Shown one piece after another: positions 31,584 through 40,245 of a stretch of 64,000 nucleotides of DNA (positions are counted from its first letter, which is position 1; every line of letters begins with the position of its first letter). The position numbers were made by a program, and so were the translations under genes. Source of the stretch: Streptomyces sp. NRRL B-3428. Lineage in GTDB: Bacteria > Actinomycetota > Actinomycetes > Streptomycetales > Streptomycetaceae. Under the pieces are notes generated by a model that was given only the letters and a program-made list of their open reading frames with translations, did no database searches and was not told the DNA's origin. Location: assembly GCA_000721375.1 (NCBI GenBank), contig JOGW01000020.1, positions 1-64,000 of the forward strand, in the 5' to 3' direction.

Positions 31584-32381
31584 TCAGTGCGCGGCGCTGG
31601 TGGCCCTCAGCCCTCGGCCTTCCGCATAGGTGAGCGCGGCGGCCGGAAGCTCGCCTTCCCGTCCGCTGAGCAGCACGGTCAAGCTGCCGGTCGCGGGGGC
31701 GTCGGGGGCCGGTTCGAGATGTGCGCGGCGCAGCGCCTGGGCGGCGACGGCGCCCGCACTGCCGTGCAGGGCGAGCGGTGCCTCACCGGGCTGCTGTACG
31801 GCGGCGCGGATGCGCTCGGCGACCAGTTCGTAGTGGGTGCAGCCGAGGACGACGGCCCGCACGTTCTTCGGGGTGAGGGCGGCGGCCGCGGCGATCGCGC
31901 GGTCGATGGCCGCTTCGTCGGCGTGCTCCACGGCGTCGGCGAGGCCGGGGCAGGGCACCTCGGTGACCTCCGCTCCGGCCGCGAACTCGCCGATGAGTCC
32001 GCGCTGGTAGGGGCTGCCGGTGGTGGCGGGCGTCGCCCAGATCGCGAAGGGTCCGCCGCCGGCCGCGGCCGGCTTGATGGCGGGGACGGTGCCGATCACG
32101 GGCACCTGGGGTTCGAGGGCGGCACGCAGGGTGGGCAGGGCGTGCACGGAGGCGGTGTTGCAGCCGACGATCAGCGCGAGCGGCTGCCGCGCGGCGGCGG
32201 CCTCGGCGCAGGCGAGCGCGCGGCGGGTGAGGTCCTCGGGAGTGCGCGGGCCCCAGGGCATTCCGTCGGGGTCGCTGGAGAGCACGAGATCCGCGTCGGG
32301 CCGCAGGCGCCGTACCGCGGCGGCAGCGGGCAGGAGGCCGATTCCGGAGTCCATCAGCGCGATCTTCACCCGGCCAACCAT
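31584..32381 (-). CDS. aspartate/glutamate racemase family protein (glutamate racemase-like)
   Basis: A 265-residue protein with both catalytic cysteines of the MurI family, in VGCNTASV and VLGCTHYELV, and a first motif MDSGIGLL in place of the usual DSGVGGL. It could racemise glutamate for peptidoglycan. Streptomyces has another, more standard MurI as a rule, so this may be a divergent paralogue with a different role. It is divergent from the HpnB gene, with 46 bases between. Confidence 0.75.
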   Translation of the reverse strand: MVGRVKIALMDSGIGLLPAAAAVRRLRPDADLVLSSDPDGMPWGPRTPEDLTRRALACAEAAAARQPLALIVGCNTASVHALPTLRAALEPQVPVIGTVPAIKPAAAGGGPFAIWATPATTGSPYQRGLIGEFAAGAEVTEVPCPGLADAVEHADEAAIDRAIAAAAALTPKNVRAVVLGCTHYELVAERIRAAVQQPGEAPLALHGSAGAVAAQALRRAHLEPAPDAPATGSLTVLLSGREGELPAAALTYAEGRGLRATSAAH

Positions 32382-32427
32382 AGATGATTACGCCCCTGCG
32401 GCCGTGGTGTGGGGCATCATCGCGTGG

Positions 32428-33612
32428 ATGAGCGCACTCGCCTGGACCGCCGTTTCGTCGCTCGCCGCCTGGCTGTGGCTGCTGCTCGGGCAGGGCTTCT
32501 TCTGGCGTACGGACATCAGGCTCCCGGACCGCCGTGAACCTGGGTCGTGGCCCTCGGTGGCGCTGGTGGTCCCGGCACGTGACGAGGCCGCGGTACTGCC
32601 GCTCAGCCTGCCGTCGCTGCTGGCCCAGGACTATCCCGGCGAGGCGCGGATCTTCCTGGTCGACGACTCGAGTTCCGACGGGACCGGCGATCTGGCGAGC
32701 GCCCTGGCCGACCGGCACGGTGGTCTGCCGCTCACAGTGACGACTCCGGGTGAACCGCCCGCCGGGTGGACGGGGAAGCTGTGGGCGGTACGCCACGGCG
32801 TCACCGAGGCACGTGATGTGATGCGGCCCGAGTATCTGCTCCTGACGGATGCGGACATCTCCCATGCCCCGGACAGCCTGCGGGAGTTGGTGGCCGCGGC
32901 GCACGGCTCCGGATACGACCTCGTCTCACAGATGGCGCGGCTGCGGGCGGTGAGCGTCTGGGAGCGGCTCATCGTGCCGGCGTTCGTCTACTTCTTCGCG
33001 CAGCTCTACCCGTTCCGCCGGATCGCGGTGCCCGGGTCACGGACGGCCGCCGCGGCGGGCGGCTGTGTGCTGCTTCGTGACGAGGCCGCGGCCCGCGCGC
33101 AGGTGCCGGACTCCATCCGGCACGCGGTCATCGACGACGTGGCGCTCGCGCGGGCGGTGAAGTCGACCGGCGGACGGGTGTGGCTGGGGCTCGCCGACAA
33201 GGTGGACAGCGTCCGCCCGTATCCGCGGCTCGGTGATCTGTGGCGGATGGTCTCGCGCAGCGCGTACGCCCAGCTGCGCCACCAGCCGTTGCTGCTGCTC
33301 GGCACCGTGGCGGGACTGCTGCTCGTGTATGTGGCGCCGCCCGCGGGTCTGGTGGCCGGGCTGCTGCTCGGCGACCAGGCCGCCGCCTGGGCGGCGGGCC
33401 TCGCCTGGCTGGTGATGACCGCGACGTATGTCCCGATGCTCCGCTACTACCGGCTGCCGCTCGCGCTCGCGCCGCTGCTGCCGGGGACGGCGGTGCTGTA
33501 TCTCCTGATGACCGTGGACTCGGCCGTGCAGCACTACCGGGGGCGGGGCGCGGCGTGGAAGGGCCGTACATACGCACGACCCGACCGCGCCGAACCCGCC
33601 CCCGATCAGTGA
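32428..33612 (+). CDS. hpnB: hopene-associated glycosyltransferase HpnB-type, GT2
   Basis: A 394-residue membrane-bound family 2 glycosyltransferase. An N-terminal helix (LAWTAVSSLAAWLWLLL) precedes the catalytic domain, with VALVVPARDEA, LVDDSSSDGT, the metal-binding YLLLTDADISH and IDDVALAR. C-terminal helices follow from about residue 290. The overall layout matches HpnB, often found with hopanoid genes, though none is nearby here. ATG 32428 is used; GTG codons at 32404 and 32407 are alternatives. It ends ten bases from the convergent TerD-family gene. Confidence 0.8.
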   Translation: MSALAWTAVSSLAAWLWLLLGQGFFWRTDIRLPDRREPGSWPSVALVVPARDEAAVLPLSLPSLLAQDYPGEARIFLVDDSSSDGTGDLASALADRHGGLPLTVTTPGEPPAGWTGKLWAVRHGVTEARDVMRPEYLLLTDADISHAPDSLRELVAAAHGSGYDLVSQMARLRAVSVWERLIVPAFVYFFAQLYPFRRIAVPGSRTAAAAGGCVLLRDEAAARAQVPDSIRHAVIDDVALARAVKSTGGRVWLGLADKVDSVRPYPRLGDLWRMVSRSAYAQLRHQPLLLLGTVAGLLLVYVAPPAGLVAGLLLGDQAAAWAAGLAWLVMTATYVPMLRYYRLPLALAPLLPGTAVLYLLMTVDSAVQHYRGRGAAWKGRTYARPDRAEPAPDQ

Positions 33613-33622
33613 CGCGGCACGG

Positions 33623-34921
33623 TCACTTGCGGCCCGGGGTCCAGTCCAGGCCCCAGCCGTACGCGTAGTCGACGGTGCGCTGCGGGCTGACGCCGCGCTC
33701 GGGGACCAGGAAGCGCGACTCGCGCCGCACCAGCAGGTCGCCGTTCTCGTTGGTGAGCAGCGCCAGGGCGCAGACGGTCGAGGGGACCGTGCACTCGTCG
33801 AGCGAGAAGTCGATCGAGGCGCCGTGCTGCGGGGTCAGCGTCACCGAGGCGTGCAGATCGGCGAAACTGCGGGCTCCCTCGTAGATGGTGACGAAGATGA
33901 GGATGCGCCGGAAGGCGTTCTTGTGGTCGAGGTTGATCGACATGTTCTCGCCCGAGACGTTGGCGCCCGTGCGGTCGTCGCCGTCGAGGTGGATGAACGG
34001 GGGACGGTCGAGCGCGCCGAAGGCGTTGCCGAGCGCCTGGATGACGCCCTTGCGGCCGTCGGACAGTTCGTAGAGGGCGCACAGGTCGAGGTCGAGGTCC
34101 GCGTGCATCGCGACGGCTCGGCCGAGCTTGGCGCCCCAGCCCTTGAACTGCTTGCGCACTTCCCAGTTGAGGTTGACGCGCATCCCGCCCGAGTTTCCGC
34201 CCTGCTTGGTCAGCGAGACGGTGGGTGAGCTCTTGGTCAGCGTGACCTTGGTGAGCTGTACGGGAGTGGGGGCGACCGGCGGCGCGGCCGGGGGCGGCGG
34301 CGCGGCGGCCGGGTAGTGCGCGGCGGGCGGCGCGGTCACGGGCGGGGCGGGAGCGGGGGCTTGCGGCGCGGCCGGGGTCGCCTGCTGCGGCTCGTCGACC
34401 GTGATGCCGAAGTCGGTGGCAAGGCCTTCGAGGCCGCTGCCGTAGCCCTGGCCGACCGCGCGGAACTTCCACGCACCCTGGCGCCGGTACAGCTCGCCCA
34501 GGACGAAGGCCGTCTCGACACTGGCGTCCGCGCTCTCGTAGCGCGCGATCTCCGCGCCGCTCGCCGCGTCCACCACCCGGATGTGCAGTCCGGGCACCTG
34601 GCCGAAGGTGCCGCCGTCGGCGGAGGCCGCGAGCACGATCCGCTCGATGGCCGGCTCGACCCGTGCGAGGTCGACGCTCAGGCTGTCGACGGTCTGCCCG
34701 GGCGCGGCCTGCTTGCCCTCGTACCGCACCGCACCCGAGGTGTGCGCGGGCTGGTTGTAGAAGACGAAGTCCGCGTCGCTGCGCACCTTGCTGCCCGCGA
34801 GGAGGAGGGCCGATGCGTCGGCGTCGGGCACACCCGGGCCGGACCGCCAGCCGATCTCGATACGAACAGCGGGCGCAGGCACCGCAACATTCGACCCCTT
34901 GGGCATGGACTGCATGGACAT
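33623..34921 (-). CDS. tandem TerD-domain protein
   Basis: A 432-residue protein with two TerD (tellurium-resistance/stress) domains joined by a proline- and alanine-rich linker at about residues 180-225. The first domain runs from VRIEIGWRSG to AVGQGYGSGLEGLATDFG. The second contains VNLNWEVRK, DLDLDLCALYEL, FIHLDGDDRTG and GENMSINLDH; its acidic repeats bind calcium in relatives. No signal peptide is present. ATG 34921 follows a GGGGG site. The TelA unit at 53364 is functionally related but far away. Confidence 0.9.
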   Translation of the reverse strand: MSMQSMPKGSNVAVPAPAVRIEIGWRSGPGVPDADASALLLAGSKVRSDADFVFYNQPAHTSGAVRYEGKQAAPGQTVDSLSVDLARVEPAIERIVLAASADGGTFGQVPGLHIRVVDAASGAEIARYESADASVETAFVLGELYRRQGAWKFRAVGQGYGSGLEGLATDFGITVDEPQQATPAAPQAPAPAPPVTAPPAAHYPAAAPPPPAAPPVAPTPVQLTKVTLTKSSPTVSLTKQGGNSGGMRVNLNWEVRKQFKGWGAKLGRAVAMHADLDLDLCALYELSDGRKGVIQALGNAFGALDRPPFIHLDGDDRTGANVSGENMSINLDHKNAFRRILIFVTIYEGARSFADLHASVTLTPQHGASIDFSLDECTVPSTVCALALLTNENGDLLVRRESRFLVPERGVSPQRTVDYAYGWGLDWTPGRK

Positions 34922-35563
34922 TCGTGCCCCCACTAGCGCGTCGTCGCGTCGGATTGGTCCCCACCGGCGGGGCCCCGGGCGTCCTCACCGATGAGGCCCC
35001 ACGCGTTCGAGCACAACTTAGCCCGCCCACCTGCCCCGGCGCTTTACCAGGGCGGGGAAACTGTCGGCGCCCGCAAGTGCCCTTACCTCACGCGCGACTT
35101 GGCGGCGGGGTGCGACGAGCTCGATCCGTACGACTTCTTCGGCACCGAATGCGACTTTCACTTCAGCAGTGGTTTCCGCGCTCACCGTCCCGGGTGAACT
35201 TCCCCGAGGCCCACCAAGGGGGCAGTCGGGCCGTCGGCGCGCGCCCCCGGCATGCGCCGCGCTCCCGCTCCCGCGGGCCGCGGAGTCGAACGGATCCGCA
35301 GGAGCCATTCACCACGCGTTCCCACGGCTCGGGGCGCGCGAGTCCGAGGTTGTACGGGCCATGGCACTCCGGCGGCAGGTTCCGGGAAACCAAACTGGAC
35401 AATTGAGCGACATTTTGACCGTTCGCATACGGCTTCGCGGTCGAAGAGTTGAGTCCATGCCGCCCAAAGGGAAACGGGTGCGTCAAGTCCTGATGATTTC
35501 CACACAAGCCCCACTGATGTCAGGGCTATCCAACCAGCACATCGTGGGCTTAACTTATGTGCC
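34922..35563. other. gene-poor region (642 bp)
   Basis: It lies between the TerD-family gene and the rightward P/Q-rich protein. One small leftward frame (35018-35185) is plausible and listed separately. The AT-richer end (about 35390-35563, with cttaacttatg just before the ATG) probably holds the promoter of the rightward gene. No terminator or RNA gene could be assigned. Confidence 0.55.
35018..35185 (-). CDS. possible small protein
   Basis: A 55-residue frame from GTG 35185: alternating hydrophobic and charged residues (EVKVAFGAEEVVRIELVAPR) suggest a beta-strand-rich fold, and the end is basic (LVKRRGRWAG). The ribosome site is weak (GGGA). The opposite strand carries an equally plausible-looking short frame (34991-35197) that contains a TTA codon; only one, or neither, is real. 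Confidence 0.35.
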   Translation of the reverse strand: MSAETTAEVKVAFGAEEVVRIELVAPRRQVAREVRALAGADSFPALVKRRGRWAG

Positions 35564-36016
35564 ATGACCTCCCCCCGCTCCACCTACGGCGGCGGTTACT
35601 ACTCCGCCCCGTCCTTCCCGGACACCCCGATCTACGACTCCCTGGTCGCCGAGCGGGGTACGCCGCAGATCGCCCCGATCCGCGTGCCTTCCGCGTACGA
35701 CACGGGCAACAGCTACCTGCCCGCGCTGCCGGCCGCGCTTCCCGCGCTGCCTGCAGCCCCTTCGCCGCAGCAAGCCCAGCACTCGTACTCGTACGGTCAG
35801 CAGGCGCCGCTGCAGCACGCTCCCGCGCCGTACATCCCGCAGCAGCCTTCGATGCAGCGCGGTTACGCCGGTGCGCAGCCGATGCCGCAGCAGCAGCGCC
35901 CGGTGGCGGGTTCCGGATACGAGGCGATGCGTCCCGCCGCGCCGCGTCCGGCCGCCGCGCCGATGCCGTACGAGGACCCGTACTACCGCCAGCACCCGGG
36001 CGGTCGCGGCTACTGA
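35564..36016 (+). CDS. P/Q/Y-rich Streptomyces protein (DUF6643-like)
   Basis: A 150-residue, low-complexity protein. The N-terminus MTSPRSTYGGGYYSAPSFPD and a conserved PIYDSLVAERGTPQIAPIRV precede a long tail rich in proline, glutamine, alanine and tyrosine. No signal peptide, membrane segment or catalytic motif is present. I place it in DUF6643 from memory. Function is unknown. It is followed after 46 bases by the MOSC gene in the same direction. Confidence 0.7.
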   Translation: MTSPRSTYGGGYYSAPSFPDTPIYDSLVAERGTPQIAPIRVPSAYDTGNSYLPALPAALPALPAAPSPQQAQHSYSYGQQAPLQHAPAPYIPQQPSMQRGYAGAQPMPQQQRPVAGSGYEAMRPAAPRPAAAPMPYEDPYYRQHPGGRGY

Positions 36017-36062
36017 ACGACCGGCAGCGGGGCCCTTGGAGCGGACTGGCAGGATGGGCCCC

Positions 36063-36887
36063 ATGCCGAACGCGACATTGCATTCGATCCATGTACATCC
36101 GCTCAAGGCGGCGCGAGGGTTCGCGCCGCCTTCAGCCGTGGTGGAGCCGTGGGGCCTTGCCGGTGACCGGCGCTGGCTGCTCGTGGACAGCGACTCCCGG
36201 CTGATCACTCAGCGAGGACAGCGTCAACTGGCCCTGGTGGAGACCGAGTTGACCGACTCCGGTGTCCGCTTCACCGCTGCGGGCCGGGCGCCGCTGGAGG
36301 TCGCCGTACCCGAGCCCGGTGACACCGTGACGGTGGGCGTATGGGGCGACAAGGTGGAGGCGGTACCCGCCGCCGACGCGGCGCACGCGTGGTTCAGCGA
36401 GTACCTGGGGACGGACGCTCGGCTGGTCCACCTCGACGCCCCCGGGTCCCGCCGGCCGATCGACCCCGACTTCTCGCAGCCCGGCGAGACGGTGTCGTTC
36501 GCCGACGGCTACCCGCTGCTGCTGACCACCGTCGCCTCGCTCGACGCCCTCAACTCGCTGATCGCACAGGGGGATCACGCGGACGAGGGTCCGCTGCCGA
36601 TGAATCGTTTCCGCCCCAATGTGGTGATCGAGGGCACCGCACCGTGGGCCGAGGACGAATTCCGGCGCGTGGCGATCGGCGAGGCCGTCTTCCGGGTCGT
36701 CAAGCCCTGTGGCCGCTGCGTGGTGACCACCACGAACCAGCTGACCGCCGAACGCGGCAAGGAGCCGCTGCGCACCCTGGCGCGCCATCGCCGCTTCGGT
36801 GACCAGCTCGTCTTCGGTCAGAACCTGATCCCCGAGACCACGGGAACGATCCGGCTCGGCGACCCGATGCGTCTCCTCGACCGGTAA
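36063..36887 (+). CDS. MOSC domain-containing protein
   Basis: A 274-residue protein with an N-terminal MOSC beta-barrel (SIHVHPLKAARG, WGLAGDRRWLLVD) and a C-terminal MOSC domain carrying the conserved cysteine in VKPCGRCVVTT and FGQNLIPETTGTIRLGD. MOSC proteins bind molybdenum cofactor or sulfur on this cysteine; bacterial YcbX relatives reduce N-hydroxylated bases. ATG 36063 leads straight into the barrel. Confidence 0.88.
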   Translation: MPNATLHSIHVHPLKAARGFAPPSAVVEPWGLAGDRRWLLVDSDSRLITQRGQRQLALVETELTDSGVRFTAAGRAPLEVAVPEPGDTVTVGVWGDKVEAVPAADAAHAWFSEYLGTDARLVHLDAPGSRRPIDPDFSQPGETVSFADGYPLLLTTVASLDALNSLIAQGDHADEGPLPMNRFRPNVVIEGTAPWAEDEFRRVAIGEAVFRVVKPCGRCVVTTTNQLTAERGKEPLRTLARHRRFGDQLVFGQNLIPETTGTIRLGDPMRLLDR

Positions 36888-37106
36888 TCGGCCTGCTGCC
36901 CCGACTAGGAAACGCGCCGTATACGGGTAACAATCACGAACAGGACAACGCACCCCATGGCCCTGGCGGGCTCGGGGTGCGTGAAAGGACGTCGTCGCGT
37001 GGATGACGGCGTCCGTTGTGGGCACTTGGTGTCGTGTGGACCAAGAGCGCCAGGTGTTCTGAACCGTGCCGTGCCGTCACAGCGGACACGGAAGGGGTGC
37101 GCAGTC

Positions 37107-37715
37107 ATGCGAACGATCACAGGGCTGTGGCGCTGGCGGAGCAATCCGCTGCGCCGGGCCACCGACCTCTTAGAGGCCTGGGTGGCACTCGCCGCTTTGC
37201 TGGCGATGCTCCTTGTCGCTCCTGCGGTCGGAGTGGCAGTCGGGGCGACGAGCAGTGCGGCGCTCAACCGTGCGATCCAAGTGCAGCATGACTCCCGGCA
37301 TCGTGTACAGGCGACGGTAGACAAAATTTCCGGACAGCCTCGGCTCGTCGACCCCGACCCCGAGACCTCCGGCGACCGGGACACCAGCGCACGCGTGAAC
37401 GCCGACTGGCAGGCCCCGGACGGAAGTCCGCAGCACGGCACGGTGCCCAGCGGGATGGACCAGCCGCGCCCGGGTGACCACTTCACCCTGTGGGTCGACG
37501 AGCACGGCAGTCCGGTCGCGGAGCCGATGGCCCCCGGCACGGCGAGCGCACATGCCACACTCGCCGGCTTCGGCGCGGCCGCTCTCGCCATGGCACTGAT
37601 CGAGGGTCTGCGCCGCATCGCCGTCTGGGCGATCCTGCGCCGGCGCTACGCCCGCTGGGACACCGAGTGGGCGCAGACAGGTCCCGACTGGGGCCGTACC
37701 GGCACCGGCAGTTGA
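37107..37715 (+). CDS. Rv1733c-type membrane protein
   Basis: A 202-residue protein with two membrane helices, at about residues 25-50 (WVALAALLAMLLVAPAVGVAVG) and 150-170 (LAGFGAAALAMALIEG), flanking an extracytoplasmic loop. The N-terminus WRWRSNPLRRATDLLEAWVA is typical of the Rv1733c-like family of actinobacteria. Function unknown. AAGGGG lies upstream of ATG 37107. It is followed by the beta-helix/AAA gene after 136 bases. Confidence 0.75.
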   Translation: MRTITGLWRWRSNPLRRATDLLEAWVALAALLAMLLVAPAVGVAVGATSSAALNRAIQVQHDSRHRVQATVDKISGQPRLVDPDPETSGDRDTSARVNADWQAPDGSPQHGTVPSGMDQPRPGDHFTLWVDEHGSPVAEPMAPGTASAHATLAGFGAAALAMALIEGLRRIAVWAILRRRYARWDTEWAQTGPDWGRTGTGS

Positions 37716-37851
37716 GACATCGGACCCACCTCTCCACCTCGGTTACCTCTCACGGTCACGACCTGGCCGACCGGTCAATACGGCCCCCGCGCGCACGCTA
37801 CGGTGGGCGTCGGACGTGATGGATACGCAGAGGTGGGGGCTAAGCAGCGCC

Positions 37852-40245
37852 ATGGCTCAGGGCACGGTCCAGGTGACGCACACCGGTACGTCGCGGTGGC
37901 GGCGCCGCACCGGCGAGTACGCCTCTCTCGCCGCCGCACTCGAGGCGGCGGGCGACGGCGATGTGCTGACCGTGGCCCCCGGCACGTACCGCGAGAATCT
38001 CGTGGTGGTACGGGCGGTGACCCTGCGCGGTCCCGAGGGTTCGCCCGGTTCGGTGCGGCTCGCACCCGCGGACGGGGTGCCGTTGACGGTGCGGGCCTCC
38101 GCCGTCGTACAGGATCTGCAGCTCGAAGGGCAGGACGCGGCGGCGCCCGCACTGCTCGTGGAGGACGGCGCTCCGGAGCTCGTGGACCTGCGGATCGTGA
38201 CGCGTTCGGCCAGCGGCCTGGAGGTGCGTGGGGGCGCCCGGCCGACCGTGCGGCGCTGCACCGTCGACAATCCGGCCGGTGTCGGGATCGCCGTACTCGA
38301 CGGCGCCGGCGGGGTGTTCGAGGAGTGCGAGGTCGTCGCGGCAGGGCAGGCCGGTGTCGCGGTACGCGGAGGCGCCCATCCGCGTCTCGAGCGCTGCCGC
38401 GTGCATCACGCCTCGGGGGCCGGATTGAGCGTCACCGGGGAGAACTCGGCGCTGGAGGCGCTGGGTTGTGAGATCTACGAGATCAAGGGCGCCGGGATCC
38501 AGATCACCTCCCGGGCCACCGCACACCTCACCGACTGCGATGTGCACCGCACCACCGCCGACGGGGTCACCCTCGACACGGACGCCGTGCTCACGCTCGC
38601 GGACTGCCGGCTGCACGACATCCCGGAGAACGCGGTCGATCTGCGCTCCCGTTCGGTGCTCACGCTCACCCGCTCCACGGTCAGCCGCTTCGGGCGCAAC
38701 GGCCTTTCGGTGTGGGACCCGGGCACCCGGGTCGACGCCAACCAGTGCGAGATCCACGACAGTACGGGCGACTACCCGGCTGTGTGGGTCAGCGACGGGG
38801 CTACGGCGGTGCTCAACTCCTGCCGCGTGCACGACGTACCCGACGCCCTGTTCGTCCTGGACCGCGGCTCGCGCGCCGACGTGGTCGACTCCGATATCTC
38901 CCAGGTGCGCAACACGGCCGTGTCCGTGAGCGACGGCGCGACCGCGCAGCTCGACGACTGCCGGATCCGCGAGGCGGCCACCGGCGCGTGGTTCCGCGAC
39001 CACGGAAGCGGTGGCACGCTGAGCGGCGTCACCATCGACTCGGCGCAGACCGGCGTGATCGTCACCAAGGGCGCCGATCCGTCGATCGAACGCTGCACGG
39101 TCACCTCGCCCGCTGAGGCGGGCTTCTATGTGTCGGCCGAGGGGCGCGGCTCGTTCCACGGCTGCCGCGTGACGGGCAGCAGCGGTTACGGCTTCCATGT
39201 GATCGACGGCTGCCGTACGACGCTGCGCAAATGCCGTACGGAGCGGTGTGCGCGCGGGGGTTACGAGTTCTCCGAGGACGGGCCGCAGGTCGAGGACTGC
39301 ACCAGCGACGAGAGCGCGGGGGTGCGCCCCGTCGTCCAGGAAGCGGCGGTACAGACCGCGACGCAGAGCGCCGGACTGCTCGGTTCGATCCCGGGCCAGC
39401 GCACCACGCAGCAGGAAGACTCACCCGAGCCGACGCGCACCTCGAAGGCCGTGCTCGGTGAACTGGACAAGCTGGTCGGCCTGGAGAGCGTCAAGCGTGA
39501 GGTGCGGGCGCTAACCGACATGATCGAGGTCGGGCGCAAGCGTCAGCAGGCGGGGCTCAAGGCCGCTTCCGCGCGGCGCCATCTGGTGTTCACGGGCTCC
39601 CCCGGCACCGGAAAGACCACGGTCGCCCGGCTGTACGGCGAGATCCTGGCCTCCCTCGGCGTCCTCGAACAGGGGCATCTCGTCGAGGTGTCCAGGGTCG
39701 ATCTGGTCGGTGAGCACATCGGCTCCACCGCGATCCGCACGCAGGAGGCCTTCGACAAGGCACGCGGTGGTGTGCTCTTCATCGACGAGGCCTACGCCCT
39801 GTCCCCCGAGGACTCCGGCAGGGACTTCGGACGCGAGGCGATCGACACGCTCGTGAAGCTGATGGAAGACCATCGCGAGGCCGTCGTCGTGATCGTCGCG
39901 GGGTACACCGCGGAGATGGAGCGCTTCCTGTCCGTCAACCCCGGGGTGGCATCGCGCTTTTCGCGCACCATCACCTTCGGCGACTACACGCCCGAGGAAC
40001 TCCTGGACATCGTCGAGCAGCAGGCCGAGGAGCACGAGTACCGGCTGGCCTCCGGTACCGGCGAGGCGCTCCTGAAGTACTTCACGGTGCTGCCGAAGGG
40101 GGCCGCGTTCGGCAATGGCCGCACCGCGCGCCAGACCTTCGAGGCGATGGTGGAGCGGCACGCGGGCCGGGTCGCCCGGATCGACGAAGTGAACACGGAC
40201 GACCTCACCCTGCTCTACCCCGAGGACCTGCCCGAACTGCCCTGA
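37852..40245 (+). CDS. right-handed beta-helix repeat protein fused to a CbxX/CfqX-type AAA ATPase
   Basis: A 797-residue fusion. Residues 1 to about 490 are a pectate-lyase-like beta-helix built of some 18-20 short repeats with C-x-V/I patterns (RCTVDNPAGVGIAVLDG, DCRLHDIPENAVDL). A linker of about 30 residues leads to an AAA domain with Walker A GSPGTGKTT (K588), Walker B VLFIDEAY (D645-E646) and GYTAEMERFL, close to CbxX/CfqX and EccA ATPases. ATG 37852 starts MAQGTVQVTHTG; earlier in-frame starts exist. Probably a cytoplasmic scaffold or remodelling machine; the partner is unknown. Its end overlaps the opposite gene by 31 bases. Confidence 0.85.
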   Translation: MAQGTVQVTHTGTSRWRRRTGEYASLAAALEAAGDGDVLTVAPGTYRENLVVVRAVTLRGPEGSPGSVRLAPADGVPLTVRASAVVQDLQLEGQDAAAPALLVEDGAPELVDLRIVTRSASGLEVRGGARPTVRRCTVDNPAGVGIAVLDGAGGVFEECEVVAAGQAGVAVRGGAHPRLERCRVHHASGAGLSVTGENSALEALGCEIYEIKGAGIQITSRATAHLTDCDVHRTTADGVTLDTDAVLTLADCRLHDIPENAVDLRSRSVLTLTRSTVSRFGRNGLSVWDPGTRVDANQCEIHDSTGDYPAVWVSDGATAVLNSCRVHDVPDALFVLDRGSRADVVDSDISQVRNTAVSVSDGATAQLDDCRIREAATGAWFRDHGSGGTLSGVTIDSAQTGVIVTKGADPSIERCTVTSPAEAGFYVSAEGRGSFHGCRVTGSSGYGFHVIDGCRTTLRKCRTERCARGGYEFSEDGPQVEDCTSDESAGVRPVVQEAAVQTATQSAGLLGSIPGQRTTQQEDSPEPTRTSKAVLGELDKLVGLESVKREVRALTDMIEVGRKRQQAGLKAASARRHLVFTGSPGTGKTTVARLYGEILASLGVLEQGHLVEVSRVDLVGEHIGSTAIRTQEAFDKARGGVLFIDEAYALSPEDSGRDFGREAIDTLVKLMEDHREAVVVIVAGYTAEMERFLSVNPGVASRFSRTITFGDYTPEELLDIVEQQAEEHEYRLASGTGEALLKYFTVLPKGAAFGNGRTARQTFEAMVERHAGRVARIDEVNTDDLTLLYPEDLPELP

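Noticed and set aside
34991..35197. Plus-strand 68-codon frame with CPYLTRD and DPYDFFGTECDF segments
   Set aside because: There is no ribosome site, it overlaps an equally plausible frame on the other strand and contains a TTA codon; not strong enough to call as a gene.
35281..35300. A TTCGA-containing stretch resembling a tRNA T-loop on the minus strand
   Set aside because: The flanking bases do not pair into a T-stem, and no acceptor, D or anticodon stems can be drawn.
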